DNA of 15,851 bases from Bacteroidales bacterium (GCA_021107685.1 JAIOSH010000259.1:1-15851); one strand, 5' to 3'; shown: positions 1 through 8,604, counted from the first letter of the stretch. Notes: a model not told the origin generated them from the sequence alone. Program-made: numbers and translations.

Positions 1-942
1 AATTATTTATTTTCTGCATTATATGGAAGTAAATTAAATTTACCATTTGTACAACAAACTACAGGTATTCAGAACCTGAATGTTACGCACTATTTATATA
101 CCAAAGTTGCATTCCCCCCGCTCCCCGAGCAAAAAGCCATAGCCAACTACCTTGATAAAGCCTGCCAGCGTATTGATAATATTGTTGTCATTAAACAAAA
201 ACAGGTGGAGAAGATTGAGGGGTATTTCTTCTCAAAAATTAAAGATGCTACTTCAATTGGTATAAAAAAAGAAAAAATCATTGAGACAGAAATGCCATAT
301 ATTCCTAAAGTTGCTCAAAATTGGACAATAGATAGAATAAAAGATGTTGTCGATTTCAATCCTGTAAAATCAAAAGCAAATGTTGGGCATGATGAAATAG
401 TATCAGTTTACCCAATGGAATTTATCTCTGATGTGGGGAAAGTTTTAAATTGTAAACAAAAAGAATATCATGAGTTAGAAAGTGGATTGAATTACTTTCA
501 AAATGGAGATGTGATTTTTGCTAAGATTACTCCTTGTATGGAAAATGGGAAAGGTGCATTTATGCAAAATATTCCAACAAGAGTTGCCTATGGTAGTAGT
601 GAGTTTTTCGTTTTACGTCCTTTATTTAGGGTTTTAGGAAAGTACTTGTACTATGTGACAAGAAGTAAATTATTTAGAAAATACTTAAAAGCAAATATGA
701 AAGGTGCAGCTGGACAACAAAGAGTTCCTTCTAAATTTTTCCAATATTGTGAAATTGTTTTTCCAGAATCAATTAAAGAACAAAAAGAAATTATTAACTA
801 CCTTGATAATTTATCTATTAAGACTAAATTACTAGAAAACAAATTAAACTCCCAAATCACCACCCTCCAATCCTACCGTAAATCCTTAATCCACGAATGT
901 GTAACAGGTAAAAAGCAGGTTTGGGAGGGGGAAATAGTATAA
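1..942 (+). CDS. hsdS: Type I restriction-modification specificity subunit HsdS, 5' end missing
   Basis: This is the DNA-recognition subunit of a type I restriction-modification enzyme; it directs HsdM and HsdR to a bipartite target. The frame is open from base 1, so the GTG at 205 is internal and about 313 codons of the C-terminal part are present. Visible are the end of the first target-recognition domain, the central conserved region (PLPEQKAIANYLDKA, about codons 42-56, followed by a helical stretch), a second target-recognition domain starting near NWTIDRIKDVVDF (about codon 107), and the C-terminal conserved region (EQKEIINYLDNL from about codon 260, then ITTLQSYRKSLIHECVTGK). The two conserved regions share the same EQK-x-I-x-NYLD pattern and an exact 14-base repeat at 145-158 and 796-809. 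The second recognition domain is visibly more AT-rich than its flanks, suggesting domain exchange. It ends 22 bases before the rhuM gene. The family assignment is firm; the target sequence cannot be read from it. Confidence 0.93.
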   Translation, partial: NYLFSALYGSKLNLPFVQQTTGIQNLNVTHYLYTKVAFPPLPEQKAIANYLDKACQRIDNIVVIKQKQVEKIEGYFFSKIKDATSIGIKKEKIIETEMPYIPKVAQNWTIDRIKDVVDFNPVKSKANVGHDEIVSVYPMEFISDVGKVLNCKQKEYHELESGLNYFQNGDVIFAKITPCMENGKGAFMQNIPTRVAYGSSEFFVLRPLFRVLGKYLYYVTRSKLFRKYLKANMKGAAGQQRVPSKFFQYCEIVFPESIKEQKEIINYLDNLSIKTKLLENKLNSQITTLQSYRKSLIHECVTGKKQVWEGEIV

Positions 943-964
943 TAAGTTATGAGTTCATAAATTT

Positions 965-2005
965 ATGAGTAATATACAGAAAAATAAAAATAGTTCGGAT
1001 TTACAAAAGTTTTCAAACTTTGTGATTTTTCAAACTGCTGATGGAAAAGTCAACATAGATGTTTTTTTTAAGGACGAAACGCTTTGGCTAACCCAGAAAG
1101 CATTATCTGTGCTTTTTGAAAAAGACAGAACTGTAATAACCAAACACTTAAAAAAAATATTCGAATCGGGCGAATTACAAGAAAATATGGTATGTGCAAA
1201 TTTTGCACATACCACCCAACATGGTGCCATTGAAGGAAAAACACAAGTAAAAAACGTAAAATATTATAACCTGAAAGCCATAGTAGCGGTAGGTTATCGG
1301 GTAAACTCGCATCGCGCTATTGAGTTCAGAAAGTGGGCTACACAAATTCTTCATGAGTACATCATAAAAGGATTTGCCATGGATGACGAGCGACTTAAAC
1401 AAATAAGGCATTTCGGACAGGATTATTTCGACGAAATGCTCGAACGGGTTAGGGAAATCCGCCTAAGCGAACGCCGTTTGTACCAGAAAATTACTGATAT
1501 TTATGCACTTTCTGCCGATTACGACAGTAAAGCAGAGATTACACAACATTTTTTTGCTTCGGTTCAAAACAAATTACACTGGGCTATTACGGGTAAAACC
1601 GCTGCAGAAATACTATACACAGAAGCAGATGCGAAAAAAATATACATGGGGCTAAAAACATGGAAAAGTGCACCCGATGGGAAAATATTAAAAAGTGATG
1701 TAACTGTTGCTAAAAACTATTTAAACGAAGAACATATAAAAAATCTTGAACGAATTGTAAGTGCTTATCTTGATTTAGCTGAGAGCAGGGCGATAAACCG
1801 CCAGGTAATGAATATGAAGGAGTGGGAAGAGTTTTTGGTAAAATTTTTGGAACTGTCTGATGCCCCAATATTGAAAAACCCTGGAAAAGTTTCAATGTTG
1901 GAAGCTAAATTGAAAGCTGAAAGCGAATATGAAAAATACAGAGTTGTACAGGATAAATTATACGAATCGGATTTTGATAAAATGATTAAGAAGTTGAAAA
2001 AGTAA
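965..2005 (+). CDS. RhuM family protein in the restriction-modification operon
   Basis: A 346-residue protein of the RhuM family (virulence_RhuM), named after a Salmonella pathogenicity island gene whose biochemical role is not established. The N-terminal half has a probable DNA-binding helix-turn-helix region (LWLTQKALSVLFEKDRTVITKHL, residues about 40-62), followed by family-typical motifs: VCANFAHTTQHGAIEGKTQ (about 76-94), VKYYNLKAIVAVGYRVNS (98-115) and FRKWATQILHEYIIKGF (121-137). The middle has the usual FFASVQNKLHWAITGKTAAE segment, and the C-terminus (about 305-346) is Lys/Glu-rich and probably helical. It lies 22 bases after hsdS and 3 bases before hsdR, so it is almost surely co-transcribed with them. 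From established patterns, RhuM-like genes often sit inside type I restriction loci; whether it regulates the enzyme or has its own defence role is unknown. The ATG at 965 is the first start after the hsdS stop. The family call is confident and the function is not. Confidence 0.9.
   Translation: MSNIQKNKNSSDLQKFSNFVIFQTADGKVNIDVFFKDETLWLTQKALSVLFEKDRTVITKHLKKIFESGELQENMVCANFAHTTQHGAIEGKTQVKNVKYYNLKAIVAVGYRVNSHRAIEFRKWATQILHEYIIKGFAMDDERLKQIRHFGQDYFDEMLERVREIRLSERRLYQKITDIYALSADYDSKAEITQHFFASVQNKLHWAITGKTAAEILYTEADAKKIYMGLKTWKSAPDGKILKSDVTVAKNYLNEEHIKNLERIVSAYLDLAESRAINRQVMNMKEWEEFLVKFLELSDAPILKNPGKVSMLEAKLKAESEYEKYRVVQDKLYESDFDKMIKKLKK
1188..1214. repeat. 27-base near-perfect palindrome inside the RhuM gene
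   Basis: Two 13-base arms (1188-1200, TGGTATGTGCAAA, and 1202-1214, TTTGCACATACCA) are exact reverse complements around a single central T at 1201. The palindrome lies in frame over the codons for MVCANFAHTT. Part of it may follow from the conserved peptide, but synonymous choices make the match complete. It could be a binding site for a symmetric protein or an mRNA hairpin; both are inference. Confidence 0.9.
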
Positions 2006-2008
2006 ATT

Positions 2009-4996
2009 ATGCCAAGCAATAAAGAAACATTATTTCAAGACCATATTTGTTTGTTTCTCAAAAATGAACATAAATATATTGTCTTGTGCAAAGATGATTT
2101 TACCGATAAAGAATATCATATCATTGAAAAGCATCTTGTTTCTTTTATTACCGCCACCCAGGCAGAAAAATATGCCGCAATTGAAAAAAACTTTGGAACG
2201 GATACCAACCTGGAAATAGTAAAAGCCTTAAAAGAAGAACTTTCAAAAAAGCAATTGTGGCTGATTATGCGGGATGGGTTGAGCGTTAAAGGTACACAGC
2301 TTGAATTGTATAAACCCAAACCGCGTTCAGCAACAAGTAAACAGCAAGAAAAAAATTACCAAAAAAATATTTTTTCCTTTACCAAAGAATATTATTACAA
2401 CACACTTACACAGGAACGGATTGATATTGTAATCTGGCTAAACGGCTTGCCAATTATTGTAATTGAGCTAAAACATGAGGACGAAGGGCAAACCTGCGAA
2501 GATGCCATTTTTGGAAGTTTTCTGAACAGGAACCTGGAAAACGAAATTTATAAAATGCCTTTCCTGTATGTTGCTTCAAGTAATACTGAAGTGAAAGTAG
2601 CAACTGACCCAGGTTCGGAAAAGAATTTTCGCTGGTTTAATGCCGAATTGGTAAACAAAGCAAAAACTAAAGGAGAGTATCCGGTAGAGCACTTATATAG
2701 TCATGCCCTTTCAAAAGAGAATATCGCTAAATATCTCGAACACTATTTGGTATTTGTTTCGGCCAATGAAAAAATAACGGAACACGGGGAGGTAATTTCG
2801 GTACCATCGTTTACCATTTTTCCACGGTATCATCAATTGCGGGCAAGTAAAAAACTTGCTAAAAATGTAAAAGAATATGTTGATGCAAATCATAGTTTGG
2901 GCAAGAAGTATTTGATAAACCATTCGGCGGGTTCAGGCAAAACGCTGACCATTGCATGGATGGCTGATTTATTGGACAGCCTTTATACTTCCGAAAATGA
3001 TAAGATATTTGATAACATCATCATTCTGACAGACCGCAGGAGTTTGGATAAAAACGTAAAAGACGATTTGAAAAAGTTTACCCATCTAGGGACTAAAGTG
3101 AATTTTACAAGACGCTCGGGAAATTTAGCTGATTTTCTCGATAAAAATCGTGCGATTATTGTTACCACAATTCAAAAATTCGGTCATATACAGGATAAAC
3201 TTCAGTCGGGTGAAGAATTGAAAAAAAGGAAAGTAGCATTTCTGATTGACGAAGCACATCGCTCGCAGGATGGGAAAATGGCTTTAAAACAGCGTCAGTA
3301 TTTTAACAATCACGACATACCTGATAATGAACAAGGTGAAGACATTGAAGACAAAATTGAGGAAAAAATAAAAAAACTGGATACAAGCAATCAGATATTT
3401 GTTGCCTTTACTGCTACAACCACCCCGAAAACCGTTTTATTTTTTGGAGAGCCGTTCGATTCCTACACCGAAGAAGAAGCCATTAAGGAAGGATATATTT
3501 TAGATGTAGCACAAAATATCATATCCTATGAAACGCTTTATAACCTGAAATTCAATAATGATTATATCCCCAAACAGAAAGATGGTAAAGATTTTCCGAC
3601 TGGGATTGTAAGCAAAGCCCTGAAAACAATTGCATTTAATGATGACGATTTAATTCAGTACAAATCGGAAGTAATTGTAAAACTTTTTGAGGATAAAGTA
3701 GAAAGAGCAATCAATGACAGAGGAAAAGCAATGGTTGTAGCGTCTTCTCGTCCGGCAGGATTAAAGTTTTTTAATACGATAAAAACCATTTTAAAAGAAA
3801 AAGAGGCAGATTATAAAGTCCTGTTTGCATTTAGCGATTATACCGACCCTTTAACAAATGAATCAATCGAAGAAGTCAAACTCAACGAATTAAATACACT
3901 TCATAATAATAAACCCATTGAAGATGTTTTTGATTTGGATGACTACAGGATATTAGTTGTAGCCAATAAATTTCAAACTGGCTTTGACCAACCATTGTTA
4001 GCTGCTATGTTTTTAGATAAACCGGTAAACGGAGTTAATGCAATTCAAACCGTTTCCAGGCTGAATAGAAAACATATTGATAAAGAACAGGAAGATATAT
4101 TGGTAGTTGATTTTACAAATAATTCATCAAATATTTTTGAAGCCTTTAATAAACACCGAAAAGGCTCGCCTTACAAGGAAAAAGAACCCAACAAAGAAAT
4201 ATTGCATGATTTGTACAACCAGATTTTAAATAACAAAGTATTTACAGAAACTGAAATACAATCGTACATTGAAGCTTATATGGAAGCTGAGGAAGAAGCC
4301 CGTAAAAGGAACTCAACAGCCGATGCAATACTAAGCAATATCGATCAGGAATACAGAAGCATTTTTAAAACTAAACTACCAACCATAGAGGAACAAAAAA
4401 CTTATATTGGTCTTTTAAACAGATTTGTAAATCTATATTATTTTATTGCCCAATTTTTTGTGCTTGAGTTAAAAGTGAATAATTTTATTGTATTTGCAGA
4501 AGTTATGGCAAATACTTTAATAAAGAAGGGCAAGACAAGCGAGCTTAAACAATTACTCAAAAACATAGAATTAACAAAGGGGGCTGTTAAATATAAAGGT
4601 TCAAAAGCAAATATTAGTATTGTCAAAGAACCAAAAAAAACAGGTTTAAAAATAAGTAATGGAGGGCAATCTCCACCAAGAACAACAATTGAGGAAGCTT
4701 TGGCTGAAATTGAACAGAAATACCAGATTAGCAAAGAAGATGCTATTGTGATAAAAGAGATTTGTGAAGAAGTTTCAAATCACTATGATATTAAACAAAA
4801 AATTACTGATAATAGAGATAATGAAAACTATCTGAAAAACAGTGCAAAACCAAAAGTAAGAAGAGAAGTCAGAAAAGGATATGAAAAAAGAGAACTATGG
4901 AAAAAGCTTGAAGACCCGATTTATATTCAAAGAGGTGGTATAATTAGCTTGATGGGAAAAACGATAATCAAAACCATATTGAAGGCAACAGGCTAA
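2009..4996 (+). CDS. hsdR: Type I restriction enzyme motor/nuclease subunit HsdR
   Basis: The 995-residue restriction subunit translocates DNA using ATP and cleaves it away from the recognition site, in a complex with HsdM and HsdS. The N-terminal nuclease domain shows the PD-(D/E)xK signature: D139 in RIDIVIW and E153-x-K155 in VIELK. The superfamily 2 helicase motor follows: Walker A with GSGKT at 308-312 (K311), DEAH box at 414-417, motif III AFTATTTPK, and motif VI QTVSRLNR at 680-687. The C-terminal 250 residues are the helical region that holds the rest of the complex. The length is normal for the family and no key residue is missing, so the subunit looks functional. The start ATG is 3 bases after the rhuM stop, so translation is probably coupled. 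The final 100 bases before the next gene show no convincing terminator. Confidence 0.96.
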   Translation: MPSNKETLFQDHICLFLKNEHKYIVLCKDDFTDKEYHIIEKHLVSFITATQAEKYAAIEKNFGTDTNLEIVKALKEELSKKQLWLIMRDGLSVKGTQLELYKPKPRSATSKQQEKNYQKNIFSFTKEYYYNTLTQERIDIVIWLNGLPIIVIELKHEDEGQTCEDAIFGSFLNRNLENEIYKMPFLYVASSNTEVKVATDPGSEKNFRWFNAELVNKAKTKGEYPVEHLYSHALSKENIAKYLEHYLVFVSANEKITEHGEVISVPSFTIFPRYHQLRASKKLAKNVKEYVDANHSLGKKYLINHSAGSGKTLTIAWMADLLDSLYTSENDKIFDNIIILTDRRSLDKNVKDDLKKFTHLGTKVNFTRRSGNLADFLDKNRAIIVTTIQKFGHIQDKLQSGEELKKRKVAFLIDEAHRSQDGKMALKQRQYFNNHDIPDNEQGEDIEDKIEEKIKKLDTSNQIFVAFTATTTPKTVLFFGEPFDSYTEEEAIKEGYILDVAQNIISYETLYNLKFNNDYIPKQKDGKDFPTGIVSKALKTIAFNDDDLIQYKSEVIVKLFEDKVERAINDRGKAMVVASSRPAGLKFFNTIKTILKEKEADYKVLFAFSDYTDPLTNESIEEVKLNELNTLHNNKPIEDVFDLDDYRILVVANKFQTGFDQPLLAAMFLDKPVNGVNAIQTVSRLNRKHIDKEQEDILVVDFTNNSSNIFEAFNKHRKGSPYKEKEPNKEILHDLYNQILNNKVFTETEIQSYIEAYMEAEEEARKRNSTADAILSNIDQEYRSIFKTKLPTIEEQKTYIGLLNRFVNLYYFIAQFFVLELKVNNFIVFAEVMANTLIKKGKTSELKQLLKNIELTKGAVKYKGSKANISIVKEPKKTGLKISNGGQSPPRTTIEEALAEIEQKYQISKEDAIVIKEICEEVSNHYDIKQKITDNRDNENYLKNSAKPKVRREVRKGYEKRELWKKLEDPIYIQRGGIISLMGKTIIKTILKATG

Positions 4997-5097
4997 GCTT
5001 TTCTAATTGCATACACATTGCCAACGCTTTTTTGCCTCCCTCTAAAAACTAATTTTTTTAGCTATTTAGATAGCAGACAAATTTAAAATTTACAAAA

Positions 5098-6096
5098 ATG
5101 AAAAAATCGCAATATTTTAAAAAATTGAATAATGAAAAAATTCAATGTCAATTATGTCCTCATAATTGTATAATAAATAAAGGTAAAAATGGTATTTGCA
5201 GGGTCAGGAAAAATATTTCATCAGAACTTTATTCAATGAATTATGGTAAAGTTTGCTCTCTTCATTTTGATCCTATTGAGAAAAAACCTTTATATCATTT
5301 TTATCCGGGAAGAACTATTTTTTCAGTAGGAAGTGTTGGTTGCAATTTACGTTGTAAATTTTGTCAGAATTGGGAAATATCACAGACATCGGTTGAGGAT
5401 TATCCGTATTTAACTGATTATTCCCCCGAAGATATTGTAAAATTAGCTACTGATGAATCAGGAAACATCGGAATTGCATATACATATAACGAACCAACTG
5501 TTTGGTATGAATTTATGCTCGAAATTGCCAGGCTGGCAAAATCAAAAAATCTCAAAAATGTAATGGTAACAAATGCTTATATTAATCCTGAACCTTTGGA
5601 AGAGCTAATGCCTTTTATTGATGCCTTCAGTGTTGACCTGAAAGCATTTTCTGAAAATTTCTATAAAGAAATAGTATCAGCCCAACTGGAGCCTGTTAAA
5701 AATACTTTAAAATCAATAAATAAAAAAAACAAACATCTTGAAATCACTAATCTTATAATACCCGGCTTAAATGATGATGAAAAAGTATTTAAAAAAATGA
5801 TTAATTGGATAAAAGATGAATTAGGCGTAAATACCGTCTTGCATCTATCAAGATATTACCCTACTTATAAAATGACCATTGAATCAACCTCTGTTTCCAA
5901 ACTTATAAAATTATTTAAAATAGCAAAAGAACATTTAAATTTTGTTTATTTAGGAAATGTCAGGACACAGGAAGGACAAAACACATATTGTTATAAATGT
6001 GGTAAATTAGTTATAAACAGGTTTGGTTATACAACAGACTTATCAGGAATAGATGATGATGGGAAATGTTTGCATTGCGGTAATAAAATATTATAA
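5098..6096 (+). CDS. amrS: Radical SAM enzyme, AmrS / PflA-like type
   Basis: A 332-residue radical SAM protein resembling AmrS of the AmmeMemoRadiSam group and distantly the pyruvate formate-lyase activating enzymes. The cluster-binding motif C82-x3-C86-x2-C89 lies in VGCNLRCKFCQNWEIS and would hold the 4Fe-4S cluster that cleaves S-adenosylmethionine. An N-terminal Cys region (C17, C20, C24, C34 in IQCQLCPHNC and GICRVR) and the phrase DPIEKKPLYHFYPG are typical of the group. The C-terminus has two CxxC pairs (C298/C301 and C324/C327) that form a zinc-ribbon-like end. The usual partners, MEMO (AmrB) and AMMECR1 (AmrA), are not in the window, so the gene stands alone between hsdR and rpsA, 101 bases after hsdR. 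The substrate of the family is not settled. The ATG at 5098 is the first start upstream of the conserved N-terminus. Confidence 0.85.
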   Translation: MKKSQYFKKLNNEKIQCQLCPHNCIINKGKNGICRVRKNISSELYSMNYGKVCSLHFDPIEKKPLYHFYPGRTIFSVGSVGCNLRCKFCQNWEISQTSVEDYPYLTDYSPEDIVKLATDESGNIGIAYTYNEPTVWYEFMLEIARLAKSKNLKNVMVTNAYINPEPLEELMPFIDAFSVDLKAFSENFYKEIVSAQLEPVKNTLKSINKKNKHLEITNLIIPGLNDDEKVFKKMINWIKDELGVNTVLHLSRYYPTYKMTIESTSVSKLIKLFKIAKEHLNFVYLGNVRTQEGQNTYCYKCGKLVINRFGYTTDLSGIDDDGKCLHCGNKIL

Positions 6097-6128
6097 AATA
6101 AAGATTTAAAAATTAATGTAAAACATTT

Positions 6129-6158
6129 TTTGTTATTCATAAAAAAGCTCTAATTTTG
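6129..6158 (+). promoter_or_regulatory. Bacteroidota-type promoter for rpsA
   Basis: The sequence has TTTG at 6129-6132 and TAATTTTG at 6151-6158, separated by 18 bases. This matches the Bacteroidota primary sigma factor consensus (TTTG near -33 and TAnnTTTG near -7, usually about 19 apart). Transcription would begin around 6164, giving a leader of about 90 bases before the rpsA ATG. Confidence 0.75.
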
Positions 6159-6179
6159 CACCCCTGAAAATTTCAGATA

Positions 6180-6261
6180 ATTAACCCGAGTATTAACCCG
6201 GCTCGATTACTAACTCTAACAAGCCATGTTGCCGAGCCATAAAGCAAATTTACATGACTGA
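6180..6261 (+). promoter_or_regulatory. Structured rpsA leader with competing pairings and a short upstream ORF
   Basis: The leader contains two copies of ATTAACCCG (6180-6188 and 6192-6200). GGCTCG at 6200-6205 can pair with CGAGCC at 6233-6238. CGAG at 6187-6190 can instead pair with CTCG at 6202-6205, so the two hairpins exclude each other. An ATG at 6226 opens an 11-codon frame (MLPSHKANLHD) whose TGA at 6259-6261 overlaps the rpsA start in another frame. No Shine-Dalgarno sequence precedes the rpsA ATG. Many ribosomal protein genes are autoregulated through leaders; a role for this one is inference. Confidence 0.4.
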
Positions 6262-8581
6262 TAATCAATCAAAAGTCGATAATGAAATAGAAAATGTAAC
6301 TCAGACTAATAATGAAAGTGATCTTCCTGATAGCAATGAGCAAACTGAAAAAACTCAAGTTGAAGAAAAAGAAACACAAGCAACAGATACAAAAAAAGAA
6401 CCTGTAAGTGATGAAAAGAAAATCGTTTCTGTTGAAAAAAAAGAAGAACCTAAAAACAAAGAAACCAAGGTTGTTGATAAAATTGAGGAACAAGCAAGTG
6501 AAGTAAAGGAAACCAAAGCTGCTGAAAAAAAAGAAATACTAAAAGAAAAGCAGGAAACAGTAGCTGAAGAAAAACAAACCGAAGCTGTTGATAAAATTGA
6601 AGAACCTTTAATAGAAGAAAAAAAGGTTGAACCCGAAGATAAATTAACGGCAGAAATAAACTTAAAAGATGACCTTAGTAAGGATCCCCCAGATTTTGAT
6701 TGGGATTCTATCGGTAAAAAGCAAGATGCTTACACAGATGATGAACGAAAAAAATTAGAAGATTTATATAATGATACTCTTAACTCTATTGTTGAACATG
6801 AAGTAATAGATGGAACAGTAGTCGCAAAAAGCAATCGTGAAGTAGTAGTAAATATTGGATTTAAATCTGATGGAGTTCTTCCATTATCAGAGCTGAGATA
6901 TAATCCTGATTTAAAAATAGGTGATAAAATTGAAGTATATGTTGAAAGTCAGGAAGATATTAGTGGTCAGCTAATACTATCTCATAAAAAAGCACGAATT
7001 CTTAAATCATGGGAACGTATTAATGAAGCTTTTGATAAAGAAGAGGTTATACATGGCTATGTTAAATGCAGAACAAAAGGCGGTTTAATAGTGGATGTTT
7101 TCGGTATTGAAGCTTTTTTACCAGGCTCACAAATTGATGTTAAACCCATTCGTGATTATGATGTTTTCGTTGATAAAACAATGGAATTTAAAGTTGTAAA
7201 AATCAACCACGAATATAAAAATGTTGTTGTTTCACATAAAGCACTTATTGAAGATGAGCTTGAACAGCAAAAGGCTGAGATTATGTCGAAGCTTGAAAAA
7301 GGACAAGTACTTGAAGGAACTGTTAAAAACATTACAACTTACGGTGTGTTTATTGATTTAGGTGGCGTTGACGGTTTAATTCATATTACTGATCTTTCAT
7401 GGGGAAGAATAAATCACCCGGAAGAAATAGTTGAACTTGACCAAAAAATACAAGTTGTTATTCTTGATTTTGATGATAGTAAAAAGCGTATAGCTTTAGG
7501 TTTAAAACAATTAACCCCGCATCCTTGGGACGCTTTAGATAAGGATTTAAAAGTAGGCGACAAAATAAAAGGAAAAGTAGTTGTGATCGCCGATTATGGT
7601 GCTTTTGTTGAAATTGCTCCTGGTGTTGAAGGATTGATACATGTATCAGAAATGTCATGGTCGCAACATTTAAGAACCGCCCAGGATTTCTTAAAAGTTA
7701 ACGACGAAATTGAAGCTGTAATATTAACACTCGACAGAGAAGAAAGAAAAATGTCATTAGGTATTAAACAATTAATACCTGACCCATGGATTAACATTAA
7801 AGAAAAATATCCGATAAATTCTAAACATAAAGCTATTGTACGTAATTTTACAAATTTTGGAATTTTTGTTGAATTGGAAGAGGGCGTTGATGGATTAATA
7901 CATATTTCAGACTTGTCCTGGTCTAAAAAAATTAAACATCCTGCTGAATTTACTAAAATAAGTGAAGAAATTGAAGTCGTTGTTTTAAATGTTGATGAAG
8001 AAAACAGAAGATTAAGCTTAGGACATAAACAATTAGAAGAGAATCCGTGGGATGTCTTTGAAACTGTATTTACTGTTGGCTCTATACATAAAGGCACGAT
8101 TGTAAGTATTACTGAAAAAGGTGTTATTGTTGCACTGCCTTATGGTGTTGAAGGTTTTTCTCCTATACGTATGACTGTTAAAGAAGATGGTACAAATGCC
8201 AAAATTGAAGAAAGCCTGGATTTTAAGGTAATTGAATTCTCAAAAGAAAATAAAAAAATAATCCTGTCTCATTCAAAAATATATCAGGATATTGCTGCTG
8301 AAGAAAAAGCAAAACATTTAGCTAAAGAGAAAAAAGAACATAGTTCAGCTAAAAAATCAATCAGGAAAATTAAAGATAATATTGAGAAAACAACTTTAGG
8401 CGACCTTGAAGCATTAGTTAATTTAAAATCAGATATGGAGCAATCTGCAAAAGAAAAGCTTGAACGCAGAGAGCTTGAGAAAAAAGCTAAAGCTGAAAAA
8501 GTAAAAACTGAAAAACAGAAAGAAACACCAGAAAAAAAAGAAGATAAAAAAGCTGACGTAAAAAGCAAAGAAAAAGAATAA
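6254..8581 (+). CDS. rpsA: 30S ribosomal protein S1 with long charged extensions
   Basis: S1 binds mRNA on the small ribosomal subunit and helps to load and unfold it. The 775-residue product has six S1 (OB-fold) domains, starting at about residues 184, 265, 350, 434, 522 and 608. The middle ones carry the typical phrases YGVFIDLGGVDGLIHITDLSW, YGAFVEIAPGVEGLIHVSEM and FGIFVELEEGVDGLIHISDL in abbreviated family form. The core is preceded by about 145 residues of Lys/Glu/Val/Thr-rich low-complexity sequence with repeated EKKE, KETK and EEK patterns, and followed by about 90 Lys/Glu-rich residues. A typical Bacteroidota S1 is near 600 residues, so the extra length comes from these tails. The gene has its own promoter and ends in a strong intrinsic terminator, so it is probably monocistronic. 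The ATG at 6254 was chosen because the reading frame has no earlier start after the promoter. Confidence 0.96.
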   Translation: MTDNQSKVDNEIENVTQTNNESDLPDSNEQTEKTQVEEKETQATDTKKEPVSDEKKIVSVEKKEEPKNKETKVVDKIEEQASEVKETKAAEKKEILKEKQETVAEEKQTEAVDKIEEPLIEEKKVEPEDKLTAEINLKDDLSKDPPDFDWDSIGKKQDAYTDDERKKLEDLYNDTLNSIVEHEVIDGTVVAKSNREVVVNIGFKSDGVLPLSELRYNPDLKIGDKIEVYVESQEDISGQLILSHKKARILKSWERINEAFDKEEVIHGYVKCRTKGGLIVDVFGIEAFLPGSQIDVKPIRDYDVFVDKTMEFKVVKINHEYKNVVVSHKALIEDELEQQKAEIMSKLEKGQVLEGTVKNITTYGVFIDLGGVDGLIHITDLSWGRINHPEEIVELDQKIQVVILDFDDSKKRIALGLKQLTPHPWDALDKDLKVGDKIKGKVVVIADYGAFVEIAPGVEGLIHVSEMSWSQHLRTAQDFLKVNDEIEAVILTLDREERKMSLGIKQLIPDPWINIKEKYPINSKHKAIVRNFTNFGIFVELEEGVDGLIHISDLSWSKKIKHPAEFTKISEEIEVVVLNVDEENRRLSLGHKQLEENPWDVFETVFTVGSIHKGTIVSITEKGVIVALPYGVEGFSPIRMTVKEDGTNAKIEESLDFKVIEFSKENKKIILSHSKIYQDIAAEEKAKHLAKEKKEHSSAKKSIRKIKDNIEKTTLGDLEALVNLKSDMEQSAKEKLERRELEKKAKAEKVKTEKQKETPEKKEDKKADVKSKEKE

Positions 8582-8604
8582 AAATATTTTTTTATTATTT
8601 TATG

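Noticed and set aside
205..207. GTG at 205 as the true hsdS start
   Set aside because: The frame is open and conserved upstream to base 1, including the central conserved region, so this GTG is an internal Val codon.
4997..5097. The 101 bases between hsdR and the radical SAM gene as a promoter or terminator site
   Set aside because: Only partial TAnnTTTG resemblance (TAATTTTT at 5050-5057) and no stable hairpin were found.
6115..6131. AATGT/ACATT stem with T-run after the radical SAM gene as a terminator
   Set aside because: The stem is only five AT-rich pairs and overlaps the rpsA promoter; too weak to call.
7594..8097. A 167-codon open frame on the - strand
   Set aside because: It lies wholly within rpsA S1 domains 4-6, mirrors their codon pattern, and has no independent family features.
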